A stretch of DNA of 64,000 nt, taken from NCBI GenBank assembly GCA_028456385.1, contig JALNQF010000041.1:186001-250000 (forward strand), read 5' to 3'. The translations under genes were made by a program, and so were the position numbers. Every line of letters starts with the position of its first letter. Position 1 is the stretch's first letter. The notes under the pieces were generated by a model that did not search any database, was not told the DNA's origin, and saw only the letters and a list, made by a program, of their open reading frames with translations. This document shows, one piece after another, positions 11,862 through 24,398 of this stretch. The DNA is from Ophiosphaerella korrae (taxonomy: Eukaryota; Ascomycota; Dothideomycetes; Pleosporales; Phaeosphaeriaceae).

Positions 11862-14278
11862 AACTATGACGCAGCTCCCGCGTTGGGCGACCTTGCGACG
11901 GAGAAAACCTCCACTGCAACACCAGAGCAGGATGCAGTCGGCACATCCTCGACAAGCAGCCCTGCATCGCGCGCATGGATGAGCAGTGTGCGCCGTCCAC
12001 GAACCTCACCGGGCCCCAAAGCGTCTGCCCTGCGCCGAACACAGCTCTGCCAGGATGACGACCGCAGAGACTCTGCGCTGGCGCCCTCCAACTGCACCAA
12101 AGCCAACGAGCCCGCTTTGCCGCTCAGTCTACGCAAGACGCCAAGCCTGCCAGCCATTGTGGTCCAGGATGAGCTGTCGGCGGCGTATGGCAGCCATGGT
12201 CATGCCCGCTCGTTTGACGGGGACAGTGCACTGGAAAATAGGAGCTCTTTTATGGGCCTCAACACCATCATCCCTACGGGCGACCTGGACGACCTCACCT
12301 CGGACACACAAGTCTCCTTCTCTAAGCGGGGTAGTATGTTGTTAGGTGGAAAGAAGGCCAACAGGCGAAGCAAACAGTTGAGTGCCTTTGCGGAAGCTGC
12401 GCCTGCGCCTGCACCTGTGCCTGCGCCCAGCACCCCGCCATCACCGCAAGATGGACAGGAGCCACAGAAGGAGCTGCGCCAGGAACTCGCCCCGCCAAAG
12501 CCCACACACCTGTCCCCTCAGCCATCGACGAGATATTCGCCACGCGGACGGTCCACCAATCAGAGAGTGCTCTCGGCCGACGAGATGATGCTGTCGCGGA
12601 AGGTGCGCACCATGTATAAACATGGCAACGAGAGCGCCGCCGACTGGGAAACGCCTGAGGAGGGCATTAGCGCGTCGACTAGCTTGAGGGACAACAGCAG
12701 CATGAACAACACCACCGCAAACACTTCGTCCCTGACTGTGGACGGCAATCACGACGACATCAGCTCACTAAGAAGTTCTAAACGCGACAGCACCATCTCC
12801 AAAGAGCCCCATGAGACCGCGGGGGGCCTTGAAGACTGGTCAAATCTCGAAGGCGGCGAGGTTGATCGGTATGGCTTTATCATCCCAAAGAAGACGGCAT
12901 CGCGAGAGGCTGGAAGTGATGATGGTCAGGACGGACCCGAGCAACTGGGCATACACCGTGTAACGACGGCGCTGCAATTGATATCTACGGAGCCAAGGAC
13001 GAGACGGCTTGGGCGTAGTGGTTCAAGAGCCCCATCTTCCCAATCTGCAGACCCTGGGTCGGGCTCACCCAAGCGACGGTTCTCCCAGAAATCATCCAAA
13101 CCCTCTAGGTCTATATTTTCAAACCACACTTCGAATACGCGCAGCACACAACGGCGACACGCCACTGACATCTTCCCCCATAGCAGGGAGCGTCGCTTGA
13201 GAAACGAGGCGAGCGACATGCTCAGGCTCCCACCAGGTTTGGCAGAGGTCGCAGAGCAGCAAGAGGGAGGCAGAGCAGCGCAAGCAATGAAAGCAAAAGA
13301 AATCGAACGCGAGGGCAAGTGGCGAAAAATGGCCAAGGTCGTCAAGTCAGGGGCGGACCAAGGAGGTATGCTCTTCGAATTTGATACCAGGGACCCAAAA
13401 CTCATTGCCCGCACATGGAAAGGCATTCCGGATCGCTGGAGGGCCACGGCTTGGTATTCGTTCTTAGCAGCCAGCGCACGGGCAGAAGCGGACAGCCCCT
13501 CTGATGCAGAATTGATTGAGAGTTTTTATGAGCTCCAAGCCGAGAGCTCTGCCGAGGACATGCAAATAGATGTGGATGTACCACGAACTATCAACAGACA
13601 CATTATGTTTCGCACACGATACAGAGGAGGGTTAGTTTTTGTGGCACATGAATCTGATCAAAAGCTGACTATCACAGGCAACGACTGCTATTTCGTGTCC
13701 TTCATGCCATGTCTTTGTACTTACCTGATACGGGTTATGTGCAAGGTATGGCCGCGCTCGCCGCAACTCTTCTTTGCTATTATGAAGAAGATCGGGCTTT
13801 TGTTATGTTGGTCCGATTGTGGATGCTTCGAGGTCTTGAGAGACTATACGAAGCAGGGTTCTCTGGTCTCCTAGAAGCCTTGGATGACTTTGAAAAGAAT
13901 TGGCTTCGCAACGGCGACATCGCGAACAAGCTACAAGAGCTTGTCATTGACAACACGGCCTACGGTACCCGCTGGTATCTCACGTTGTTCAATTACTCTC
14001 TCCCGTTTCAGGCTCAATTGCGTGTATGGGATGTCTTCATGCTCTTAGGCGACAAATCCTACTCGAACTCACCATCGTCCAAGTTTAGCGGCGACCTAGA
14101 TGTCTTGCACGCAACATCTGCAGCGCTAATGCATGCAACACGGGCGATTTTACTGGATTCGGACTTTGAAAACGCCATGAAGGTGCTAACGTCGTGGATT
14201 CCAATCAAGGACGAAGACATCTTGATGCGTGTAGCAAAAGCTGAATATCGGGAGAGAAAGAAGCGAGCCAATGCATGA
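11859..14278 (+). CDS. TBC-domain Rab GTPase-activating protein
   Basis: Two exons (11859-13630 and 13678-14278) give 790 aa. The first 500 residues are low-complexity, rich in Ser, Pro and charged residues, and probably unstructured. The C-terminal third is a TBC domain. It has the dual-finger catalytic motifs: IDVDVPR (IxxDxxR, Arg about 576) just before the intron and GYVQGM (Gln about 613) after it. These supply the arginine and glutamine that speed GTP hydrolysis on a Rab protein, so the product should regulate vesicle traffic. The 47-nt intron is required: read-through breaks the domain, while splicing restores it exactly. The track-length start at 11841 is a TTG, so I use the ATG at 11859. 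The Rab target cannot be told from sequence. Confidence 0.9.
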
Positions 14279-17200
14279 CCTTGGCATGCCTCCACTAACT
14301 ACCATCTTGGATGACTAAGTTGGCGGAATCGCGAATGAGAGTGCGTGTTCCGGCTTTCGGCCGATACTGCAACCAACCACGCCGAATCTTCCAGCCAATG
14401 GTTCCATATCGCTTCTAGAAGACTTTATTGGAACAACGTCGATCGCTTTGGATCAAGACGCAAGGGCGCCGCGTGTGAGCAACGTGGCTGACACGTTCTG
14501 ACCTCTCGCTTTGCAATACGTTGTACTTTGGGATAATGACAGACTTATGACAATACAGAGTCTCTCCTGGCCCCTATTGACACGGCATTGTAGATTACCT
14601 TTCGCTTCCCTAGCGTAGTAGCATTTTGGGTGGTCCGGTAAACGTGATCGTCTCCAGTGTTACGGTAATTGGGTTCCTTCCTCCGACAGCATTACGCCGT
14701 CAAGCATAGGCTACGCCTCGGCGCATATATGATGCATTGGGCTTGAATTTCGACAGACAGCATGATACCTTTTGACTTTTCAGCGCATCACACTTACCAT
14801 GATAATAACCCATACACTAGGAGTCATGTAGCCTAGGTAGTTGGACTACAAAGTAGTTTCTAATAATAACCCATGTAATACTCGAGATGTTAGCCATTTG
14901 AGCATACCAAAACCCAGCGAGAGCATGATCCCAAGAGATCGTCGTGTGGATGCGTCTATCAAGCAACCGACCCATCGGTCAGGGACGCGGGTGCAACGGT
15001 TAGGCACAGATTCCTGGGTCAATCCCCACAAACGGCACGGCGTTTGCGAAAGGACATCTGTCCAGCCGTTCTTAGCATCGAGCCGAAAGGGTGGCGATGA
15101 TCATACACCAAGCAGGGGTAAAGTAGGCGAAAAGACAGATATCGATGCTTCCTAAACAGGGAATTATACATGTCGATTAGTGGCAAATTCGCTTCTCCCT
15201 TCCTCAACACCAAAATTTGCCCCTCACAACACGCGCCAACTTTGCCTCCCAATATCGGGTTGCTGCTATTCCAGACCAAATTGGGCCGATTGAGTTACGT
15301 TCGGCTACACCGAAAGTGCTATGTACGCCCCGACACTCTTCAGCCTACCACGCGTACTACACATGGTGAACACGTTGTTGATCGCTCGCCTTACCTTGAA
15401 ATCATACCACTGATCAGCACAAGAGTGCTTTGAAAGAGGGTATGTTGCGAACTAGATGTGAACGGGGAAGAGGAAGCGATTGCGAGGTGAAAGTAGACCC
15501 GAAGCTACATAGAATTTTCCCCAAATCTTACTCGAGATGCTAGTGTCCCCGTCCCGCATTGGAGGCTAATTAGGACACATGTGGACAGCGTGTCCAAACC
15601 ATGAATACCAATACGAGATCGACCGCTCCAATTTATACGGCGTGCGGCGGTACGCTTGCTTTGGATGCATTGCGGTTAACCTTCCCGTGAACGACTGACT
15701 CCTCGGTCCTCTTTTGCCATGTTGCGGCCACAGGGGTAGCATACAATACCGTACCTCAAGCCTACATAACCATTGAGCGCAGCTAACCAAGATAGCTCTA
15801 TCATACGCGAGCACATCCCATTCGTTCATCCCTACTGCAAGCCTCATCGTTTCCATGATATTAACTCTTTCGGCATCCGAACACAACCACAGCTGACACA
15901 CTGCGTAAGCCTCGAACTTTGCACCACGTCATATCTAGAACTGCCGATATTGTTCATCCCAATCAAGCGTCTGAGCCTCATTGTAATTAGGTCCAAGGAG
16001 CTGAAATTAGCGGCAGAATACTTCCAACTGAGCACATGTTTGTACAGCCACAGAATATTACGAGACTTGTGCGTCTGAACCATTGTGTACCAGTCCCATT
16101 CCCCACTTCTTGGATTGATATCGGCTCCTTCCCGCATGGCCTGGGACGCCACGTTCCCGCTGGTGCCACAGATCCAGACATTGTCGACTTTCAGTCTGGA
16201 TACGGACACTGTCCTACAACGCCCAAAGCCAAGAATGGCAAACCTAATTTACCTAATTTGGGCTCGACGCACTGCCAAGTTGGAAGTGGGTACTCATCTC
16301 AAGTACGAGCAGCATGCTTCCAAGAGAGAAAGGGACCTTTTGTCCAGAACCAGCAGCTGCTCTTGCGGTCACGAGACAATGCGACACAAATAGACGTTGA
16401 TTGGCTACTACACACCCATGGCCGCCAAAATCTTGCTCAGAGATCCTTCGCACAGATCTGGGACGCCTCGGGTTTCAGGTTGATCCGTCAATCTGATCAA
16501 ACCAGGCAACACCTAAGCGCCGACGCGGAAATTTAACTGCTTAGTTAATCGGCCAGCTGTGCCAGGCGCTCGGTGATTGCTCAACGCGTGTCCCTCAATC
16601 TGGTGCCGCAAGCTACTCGCATTACGTTCTGCGCTGCGCTAGTTCATAGCGACCAAAGCTGCGAGCAAAAAGTGCCTAGCGCATGTTACTACATGGAAGG
16701 CATGGAGAAGTGCGCAGGGTAACAGTCTGAATACTCGGTGTTCTCCCTCCCTCCCATCACTCGTTGCTGGCTCGCGTGTCGGGTATATGATCGCTGTTCT
16801 TATCGATTGGCCATGCGATTCTGTCGCGGTATGCCGATCCGGAGGGGTTCAAGGCTGACAGGCCCGACAAGCTTCCTTGCTCGGCCGCACTAATTACCGT
16901 GCTTTTTTATCTAAACACGCCCAACGGTTGAGCTATGACGGCATCCGCATTGCCTCTTCAAGCATTAGCTTCCATACCGAACAGGCTCTGCACGCGGGCG
17001 CAAACATTGCATGTCCACTAAATCTACAGTTTCGTGTTGACGCAGCGCGACTCTCTCCACACATATGTCTCATTTCACCGTCCATTTCAGGATATTGCAC
17101 GGCTGAGATCTAACCATGGCCATGACCCTTCATTTCAAACCGGGCAGCCTCATGTACCATGAGCCAGAGGGGCATCCGTGCAACAGCGTTAATCTCTCCC

Positions 17201-18408
17201 ACAAAGTTGCGCCTCGCTTGCTCCCGGGACGTTTGAAGCCTGCTACTGGGCTAGCGCACGGCTTGGACGTCCAGGCCTTGCCATCAAGTCCCAGTTTTGC
17301 TGTTTTGAGCCTCGCCAACAGTTACAAGGCCCAACTGGTCAGACGTCAGACGAAAATTGGACTGGCGGCTCTCCGGTAGTCTTGTTCGGTGTGTGTCATC
17401 GACAATCGGGCAGAATCCACACCCTTCACAGTCGCCATGGGTGAGCATGGCGGTATGGCAGGAGCGGAACATGCGAAAGTGTCAAGGGAATTATGTACAG
17501 ATTACAATCTCTTCTGCACTATGAGGGCAATCGGACAGTATGAAACCTGCCAGCGCTTTGCTCATATGTCTACCAAAGTTCATGTTCCATCGGTTAACTT
17601 TTCGGCTCGGAGAATGGGAATGAAACTGGTCGCAGAACCAGCTTGATACGTTTAGCTTTAGGCCTGAGGTGTCAAACTACCGTAGCTGGCTCAACAGCTG
17701 AACGGTCTTCCTTGGCTGCACATACGGGAGCCAGCAACCCTGCGGAAAATGCAGCGCCACAAGTGGGAGCCAAAACCAGAGTTTGCAGCAGCCAAAAGCC
17801 ATCTCAAGGAAGGGCTGATGCCGGGACGACAAGAACGCACCATACATGTTCTCCAACTCCACTCGCTGACGGGACTTAGGTTGGCCTTGCGCACCCCTGT
17901 CACTTCTTTCCCACCATCGCCCAGCTTAAACGCCACGCATCTGCTGTCCTTGTCAAGCGGTCTGCCGTTTCGTCCTGCTCTGAGAGATTTACATCCATGA
18001 TCCCCGTTGGTTAGTCTAACTCCAGCCGGCCTTCTTCCATTCTTGTACACTCGTTTCCAATCTTCTCCGCCGTTGCCCACTTTCTCTTGCCTTCTTGATC
18101 CTTCCTTTGACCTGGACCTGATCGCCAACGCCAGCCCATGCCAGCCTTAACTCGGGTGCGATCTCCGTAATCAACCAGGTCCACCCACCCACCACACCAT
18201 CTGCTTCGTAGCCCTACTTTATTCGCGAATCATACCGGAGCTCTTGTGTCTGGTACGCATTAACTTCTGCTCCTAAGGCAACGCCCGCCGAGCTCTGGGC
18301 CTTAAGTGAACGTTGCACCCGGAAACGTACTTTTTGGTTTGAGTATGTATGCTATTCCATCTCGTTCTGGAAATTCGACGTTTTGACGCCTCCCGACGAC
18401 TCATCTTA
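14279..18408. other. 4.1-kb region without a recognisable gene
   Basis: Open frames here are short, overlap in different frames and show no known domain. The longest, plus strand about 16036-16536, has no recognisable family or good splice context. The base composition is ordinary, not the AT-rich type expected of RIP-mutated repeats. The last few hundred bases, pyrimidine-rich, are probably the promoter and leader of the next gene. A lineage-specific gene or non-coding RNA could be missed here. Confidence 0.5.
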
Positions 18409-18474
18409 ATGTCGAGTGGCCCTACCAGCCTCTCCCGCACTGGCTCCACCCTCAATGTTGCTCACACTCTCTAA
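18409..18474 (+). promoter_or_regulatory. Overlapping upstream ORF of the 18.5-kb gene
   Basis: An ATG at 18409 opens a 21-residue frame ending TAA at 18474. It overlaps the chosen main ATG (18455) by 20 nt in another frame. Translation of the short frame would block the main start unless ribosomes scan past it. If an unseen 5' intron removes it, the regulation is moot. Confidence 0.4.
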
Positions 18475-19984
18475 ACCAGTCAAGCCGGACTTCGATTACA
18501 AACCTCATGAATACTCTCCACCATTCTCTTCCAAGGTTGCTCGATACTCATCAAAGCTCGACGGTGGGCTACCACCTTCTCCACCAACTTCTTCCTCTTT
18601 CACTATGGGCACACCTCATCGAGGACTCCCTCCACCATCAGCGATGACGCTGCCAGATCCAGGCCGAGGACCACCTTCAATGCCGACTCCACTGGGCGCG
18701 TTACCTCCGGCTCCATCCCAATGGCAATCTGACGATGGCATGAAGAACTGGCTAGCTGCGAAGGCTGAGGAAGAGAGACGAAGGCAAGAGGAAGAAAAGA
18801 CTCGACAGGAGAGTTTGAAACTTGAGCAACGTAAAATTGAGCAGTCTATGCTCAGAGAATCAATGCAAGGTGGCATACCACCCCACCTTGTGCCAATCAT
18901 ATTCGCTGGCATTGGTGGAGGGAGTCTTGCCAACATCAGCGCAGAATGGATCCAACAATACACAACGACTGTTCAAGCTGCTCACCAACATGCGCAGGTC
19001 CAGGCACAGGCACAACTTTCTCCAGACGGCCGGAGGGACTCGAGAATGATCGGTCAGCCATCGTCATCAGGATATGGCGGGCAACCACAAACTCCACAAT
19101 CGGTCCTCCCGCCTACATCGGTTCTGCCTGGACAACCACTACCAGCACAGCCACCGCAAGGATCGGGAGCTTACGGCGGATTGATGTCGCCACGCTCAAG
19201 AGCTTCACAGCCCGCCAGCGGCCTCGGTGCTCCCACGTCAGCGCCACGACCAATACCGCAATCACAGCTACCCAGGCTGAGTACGAACGATATGAACATA
19301 CAACAACCGCCTACGGCGCCAGCAAATGCACAACAGTTGCAATCGCAATCGGCACAGCAGGAACAAGCCTCGCCCTCCATTTACTTTCACCATTGGGTAC
19401 CTCCATCATCATCGAACCAGGAGAAAAGTGGCAATCCGCCAGCGACCCCTTCAGGTAAATACAAAGCTTCGCCTATTTACCAGTCCCGTCAACGTGCGAC
19501 GTCTCACGCGTCTGACCTAGAATACACCAGCTCCCCCAAAAAGCGGAAGGCCCAAGGCCCACACCCGCCTCCACCGCCACCAACATCGGCGCCGCAGTCC
19601 CACACGTCACCCTCTTTCTCGCATGTATCGACGTCATCGGCATCAACACCGGGACGACGAGGGCACGCCCGAGGCCGTTCTGATGCCTCTGCACGAGCAC
19701 CAGAAGTCTCCAGCGCTCCTGTAAGCCGTCGGGGGACTGTCTCTGGGCTGGCACAAGAGACGATACGGCAGAGCGATTTCCATGAGGACGCTCGACAAGC
19801 TGAGGCAAAGGCGCAGTCACATCCAAACCAGGCTTACACAAGTTCAACTCATCGGGCTGACAGCCATGGGCAGAGTCAACAATCGTACATGCCAAGATCT
19901 AAACCTGAAACTCCTGGCTATGAATCACATCAGCACTGGGATCGGCGATATATGTCGCCTAAACGGGAAGTTGGTGACCATTAG
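18455..19984 (+). CDS. Proline/glutamine-rich protein of unknown function
   Basis: A single exon of 509 aa from the ATG at 18455; the frame extends upstream only to a GTG. The N-terminus (MLLTLSKPVKPDFDYKP, then SPPFSSKVARYSSKLDGG) looks like a conserved block. A charged coiled-coil-like segment rich in Glu, Arg and Lys follows near residues 105-145, then a short hydrophobic stretch with GGIPPHLVPIIFAGIGGG. The rest is Gln-, Pro- and Ser-rich, with a basic patch SPKKRKAQ that could be a nuclear localisation signal. I recognise no catalytic domain. The composition resembles transcriptional or RNA-related scaffold proteins, but that is inference. The organised N-terminal half and uninterrupted frame argue that it is a real gene. 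Confidence 0.75.
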   Translation: MLLTLSKPVKPDFDYKPHEYSPPFSSKVARYSSKLDGGLPPSPPTSSSFTMGTPHRGLPPPSAMTLPDPGRGPPSMPTPLGALPPAPSQWQSDDGMKNWLAAKAEEERRRQEEEKTRQESLKLEQRKIEQSMLRESMQGGIPPHLVPIIFAGIGGGSLANISAEWIQQYTTTVQAAHQHAQVQAQAQLSPDGRRDSRMIGQPSSSGYGGQPQTPQSVLPPTSVLPGQPLPAQPPQGSGAYGGLMSPRSRASQPASGLGAPTSAPRPIPQSQLPRLSTNDMNIQQPPTAPANAQQLQSQSAQQEQASPSIYFHHWVPPSSSNQEKSGNPPATPSGKYKASPIYQSRQRATSHASDLEYTSSPKKRKAQGPHPPPPPPTSAPQSHTSPSFSHVSTSSASTPGRRGHARGRSDASARAPEVSSAPVSRRGTVSGLAQETIRQSDFHEDARQAEAKAQSHPNQAYTSSTHRADSHGQSQQSYMPRSKPETPGYESHQHWDRRYMSPKREVGDH

Positions 19985-22423
19985 ATTGGATCTACTTAGT
20001 TTCAGCATTGCGCCTAGATCCAGTTTGGGCAGCCTCCAGCCATCGATAAGCAAATCAAAAGATACACGAACACGAAAGCGACAATGGACTAGGTATCGAT
20101 TGCACGTCATTTCAACAAACGCCACTCTCCAATTTCCTGCGCGCAGTGTTGAGTTCGCAGCCATTGCAAGCGAAATGAGCTCCACCCCACCAAAATTTAC
20201 TCATCTCGAATCCTAGTGCGTGCAGCACGAGCCGCAAGTGTGGTGAAGAATCAAGGAACAACATGTTCAGCCATGGAGATTGCGATGCAATGTTTGCATG
20301 CGTGCAATAACAACAAGAGGCCATTGCGCGAGTGTCTCAATAGGCTACGCGAAATTAAACCCGGATGTTGCCCATTTCCAGAACGGTGCCGGGATCACGG
20401 CTGAATCTTTTTCATCTTGGAATTTAAATCGCCGAAAAACGCCTGTGATCCGGATTGAACCGAATGTGTTATCTAGGAAGCGGCGCATGAAATGTTGATT
20501 GCACACTCTGGTCTTGGTGTAGTTGGCAGCTGGTTCGTCAGGCAGCTGCGCCGCTTCTTCTCGCCTCCCCACTTCATTCCGGCTGTGTGATTGCAAGTAA
20601 TTCGAAGGAGAGATTGCTCTCGTCAGCGACCGGGCGTCGAGGACGCGTCTCTCCGCAGCTGGATTTGGATGATGACGTCTAATCAGCACGAGGGTGCACG
20701 CACCCGTCTGGTATTAGTGTCTACATTGAATGCTCACTCTTTGTTATACTTTCCGACTGCATTGTCATCCGACAGCACAGTGTTATGGCTATTATTGGGC
20801 CTCAGCTGGTCATCAAGCAAAATAAAACCATGCACACAGCGCGCAGGCTAGTGCTGTCACTGAACCACTCCCTACAGATTCCGAATAGACAATAAGTTTG
20901 GAGAACAAGCTGGCTTACGTCTTCCTGCTTGTACAGTTGTTTCCCCACCGATAGACCGAGTACAACCTCATTACCGGCGTTCAGGCATGAATGGGTGGGT
21001 ATGTCAGCACAAGATTCTAGAGATTAGTTGTGCGACTTGTGCATTTCCACGTTTATTGCACAACGGCAGACATTGAATGTCGGTGACCGGAGACCATCAT
21101 TCATGACCCTCGTTTGGATATCTAGCATATCAAGAAGAACATACCGCACAAGGTACCTATCACGACCGTGGCCTGCAGGACACGGGCGCATTAACGAGCA
21201 TCTCAACCACTTGGCTGGCTTTTGCATCTTTTCCTTTGTTCGTTATCAAATGTTACAAAATACCCTGGGCTTCCTGTTGGCTACCATGATTCGCATATAC
21301 CCCGTTCCTCCCCCCCTCAATATCAGATGGGCAGCCCGCTGGAGGCTGAGCACGTTTTGATGTTGGCGAGTGCCGTTGCTATTGTGGATTCCCTGAGAGT
21401 CATTTTTTATTCACTTCTTTGACACACGATGTACAACATAGCAGGCGGGTTGGTGATTGAGCGTTGAGCACACGGAAAGTGCCGGCGCAGGAGGAAGAAT
21501 GGGGATTAGGACTGTGACAGTGGCTGTCTGTGTATAGGTCCCCAACGAAAGCAAGTCAAGACACCATGTATCCCTGGCAGGAGTATGTAGCTGGATGCAC
21601 AAGCAAGTCAAAAGTCAAGCACAAGCAAAAAAAAAAAAAAAAAACAGCATCATGTGCACAAGGTCTATTTCGGTTGCTGCGCATTGAAGCATAAGTGAGA
21701 TGTCGTGTTTCAGCCTTGGACGCAGCATCCCATTGTATGGGTGGCGGCGCGTCCACAGCGAGTGATTGGCAAAGCATACTATGTGGCTGCCGGTGCTATA
21801 TGCACGTTGCATGGGCAGGGCGACGTGCTCGCGGTGGACAGGCGATGTAAATGCGCGAGCCATGGTTGCGCGCATGTGTGAGTGGGCGGGGCTATAACGC
21901 AGGACATTAAGGCCCGTCCAAAAGGCAAGTGTCGATCTGAAAGCGTTTTAGTAGACGGGCCTTGTGAGGAGCGAAGGGCTATGGCGAGTAGGGCGTTTCT
22001 TTTTATCCAGCACAGCGTGTGTGTCATGGGGGGCTGGGATGTCGTGTGCTCGACCACGGTGAGGCGGAGGTGGAAGTGTGGTTCAGGTGTGATATCAGCC
22101 GTACTAATATGATCTTCTCCAGGTACGGGTGATTACAGAGTGCTTGGGCACTAATCATCGAGGTGGTCTATGGCTGGCCGCCGTTGCATGGTGCCCTTCG
22201 GCGCGAAGGCGGGCGCCACACCTTGCCCCGCCTTTGTGGCGCCCCCCCCAGCCACAGAGTGCCCCGCTGTTATCGATTGGTAAGTGCCGCCGCCTGCTCA
22301 CCTTCATCAAATGCCTCTGCTGCCTGACCGCACAAGAGAAATCTCTCCCATAATATCGCCCTCGATACCACCCTCTACTTCGCCGCCCGCGCAACTCAAA
22401 CCACAGCTTGAGCACCACACAAG
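19985..22423. other. Intergenic region, no supported gene
   Basis: It contains 3' flank of the proline-rich protein and the promoter of the NEDD8 gene. Frames are short and uninformative on both strands. A homopurine A tract lies near 21.63 kb. No RNA gene or transposon was recognised. Confidence 0.6.
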
Positions 22424-22851
22424 ATGCAGATCAAGTACCGCCCTATTGCCTTTCCACGCGCAGACATCAGAAGCTAACACAGCCCTTTTTTTCCCCCCCG
22501 CCAGAGTGCGCACCCTGACCGGCAAAGAAATCGAGCTCGACGTCGAACAAGACTACAAAGTAACCTGCACCACAACCCGCCAACCCGCCTTCTCCAAGCC
22601 CCCCCCCTAACCGAAACACAGGTCTCACGCATAAAAGAGCGCGTCGAGGAAAAAGAAGGCATCCCCCCGGCCCAGCAGCGGCTCATCTACGGCGGAAAGC
22701 AAATGTACGGTTATGAATACCAGGGGTCTAGCCTAAAGCTAATTGTGTGTGTGTGTGTGTGTGCAGGGCCGATGACAAGACGGCGGCCGACTATCAGCTG
22801 GAGGGCGGGGCGACGCTGCATTTGGTGTTGGCGCTGAGGGGCGGCTGGTAG
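22424..22851 (+). CDS. RUB1: NEDD8/Rub1 ubiquitin-like modifier
   Basis: Four tiny exons (22424-22434, 22505-22559, 22622-22704, 22767-22851) give 77 aa. This protein is conjugated to cullins by the neddylation cascade to activate cullin-RING ubiquitin ligases. The sequence starts [14 protein letters not shown], contains [14 protein letters not shown] and ends LVLALRGGW. Ala72 is diagnostic: ubiquitin has Arg there. The final Trp77 follows the Gly75-Gly76 pair, so a protease must remove one residue before activation. All three junctions restore the family sequence exactly. The first coding exon is only 11 nt, so simple ORF finding misses the gene. Confidence 0.96.
22744..22763 (+). repeat. 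(GT)n microsatellite at the 3' end of NEDD8 intron 3
   Basis: Ten GT units run up to the GCAG acceptor at 22763-22766, occupying the polypyrimidine position with alternating purines instead. Length changes here could affect splicing of the last exon. Confidence 0.9.
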
Positions 22852-23309
22852 ATGCTGGCGCTGAGGGCGCGGTACATGGCTGAGTCTTTGGGCGTGCGCG
22901 TATGTTGAGGTGAAGTGAGGCGAGAGCATGGGAGGTTAAGAGGTGGGCATGGGCATGGGCATGGGCGGGTTGTCTGATGCGTTTGTGCCGGGAGTGGGTG
23001 AGATGAGATGGATGGCTTCGCTTTCGAGGGAGCCAGTCGGTAGCGATGATATATTCATGAACGTGGTTATAATGCTTGTTTCTGTCTTTGCGGGTATGGG
23101 TGAGGACTAGGCTGGGATGGGGATTCTTACTGACAAGGCGTGTAGGGTTGGGCTTGTTGTTTGGGTATGAACTAGGTATGAGGGTGCGACTTCACGTTGG
23201 CCATATTTGTCAGTTTGCTAATCAATGATTTTGAGAACAGTGTCCATCGTTTTTGGTAACATTGCCGTTGTCGAGAACGCGGCAGACTCGGCGATAACTC
23301 CCCGTAGCA
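22852..23309. other. Intergenic region downstream of NEDD8
   Basis: Short G-rich tandem words (gggcat repeated near 22.95 kb) and no gene. It probably holds the NEDD8 transcript end and, on the other strand, the former 3' flank of the epoxide-hydrolase relic. Confidence 0.55.
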
Positions 23310-24129
23310 TCAAACCCAACCCACGGGTGTTAACTTGGACAAGAACAATAACCACGCCTCATAAAACCCTCCAAAGAACTCTCGCATATCCTCAATCATC
23401 TGCTTCGGACATTCCATGCGCGCAAAATGGCCAGCAAAATCTCGTTCTACAATACATCAGCATAACAGTCAACCCTGTACCTCAAAATACATGCCTCTTA
23501 AAAAAAAAAAATCGAATTTGTTGTAGTCGTCTCTGCACTAACTTTTGGTACCGGAAACGTCGACACACCCAGCGGCACGTAGATCGGATTCTCTTCTCTG
23601 CCATTGAACTTGGTGTATTCTCCGTGCCTTACATTATTGTGGTAGCACAACATGCTGGTCATGATATCTCGCTATAAACCCATACACGGTAAGTAGCTTC
23701 CTTTCGCCACTATAACCAACGAATGCAACAAACGTCGTAATCCCCATAGGACTATCGTTAGACGCCACGCTAATCGTCTGCGGCCTCACCCGCTCCTCCT
23801 TCACATTCTTTACATACCCCTTAGTCAGCGCCCTAGGACACATATTCGTATGCACCGCCTTGCACGCCGGGCACCGTCCGGACCGCAGCTTCCACACAAC
23901 CCAGTGCCCCCCAATCCCCCACCTGCGCCGCACACGACGAGTAGCCCAGTCACCCCATTAGTGCGTCGTGCACCCGCGCCGTGTGTCCTGCACCGTCCAA
24001 CCCCACCTCCATCCCCACCCTCTTTCGGCGCCCAGAAAAACCCGGGCAGCGACAGCGCCATGGCGTCGAAGCTAGGCGCGCGTCCTCGTCACCGCGCCTC
24101 AACACGTTCCGGAACTCGAACAATGTGGG

Positions 24130-24142
24130 CCCCCCCCCCCCC
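24130..24142. repeat. Poly-C tract (13 nt) inside the hydrolase relic
   Basis: It lies just downstream, on the coding strand, of the HGW motif and expands a glycine run. It is one of the likely frame-shifting sites. Confidence 0.9.
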
Positions 24143-24384
24143 ACCTCCAGCCACCCGTGCACGAGCAGCAAGGGAATTGCGGCCTTGGGGCCGCACGCGT
24201 GCTTTTGAGTGCATGGAAGTGGATGCGGGGCGGGGAGCCGGTCGTTAGGAAGTGCGATCTGGATGAGGTTTGGAATCGGGCGTGCGGCTACGAGAAGATT
24301 GTGAGCCCAGTGCGTGTGGGGTTTTTGGGTCCAGGGTGAGAGGGCCTGGGTGGGTTAGCAAGTATTCTGGCTAAGGTGGGGGGA

Positions 24385-24398
24385 GGGGGGGGGGGGGG
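24385..24398. repeat. Poly-G tract (14 nt) inside the hydrolase relic
   Basis: It follows the conserved PDAGDDY segment of the relic on the coding strand and coincides with loss of the family reading frame. Confidence 0.9.

Noticed and set aside
16036..16536. 166-codon plus-strand open frame in the 14-18 kb gap
   Set aside because: No family, no supporting splice or start context, and competing frames of similar length overlap it.
23225..23677. 150-codon plus-strand open frame
   Set aside because: The opposite strand carries the VPLGVSTFP and GHFA motifs of the hydrolase relic, so this frame is a shadow.
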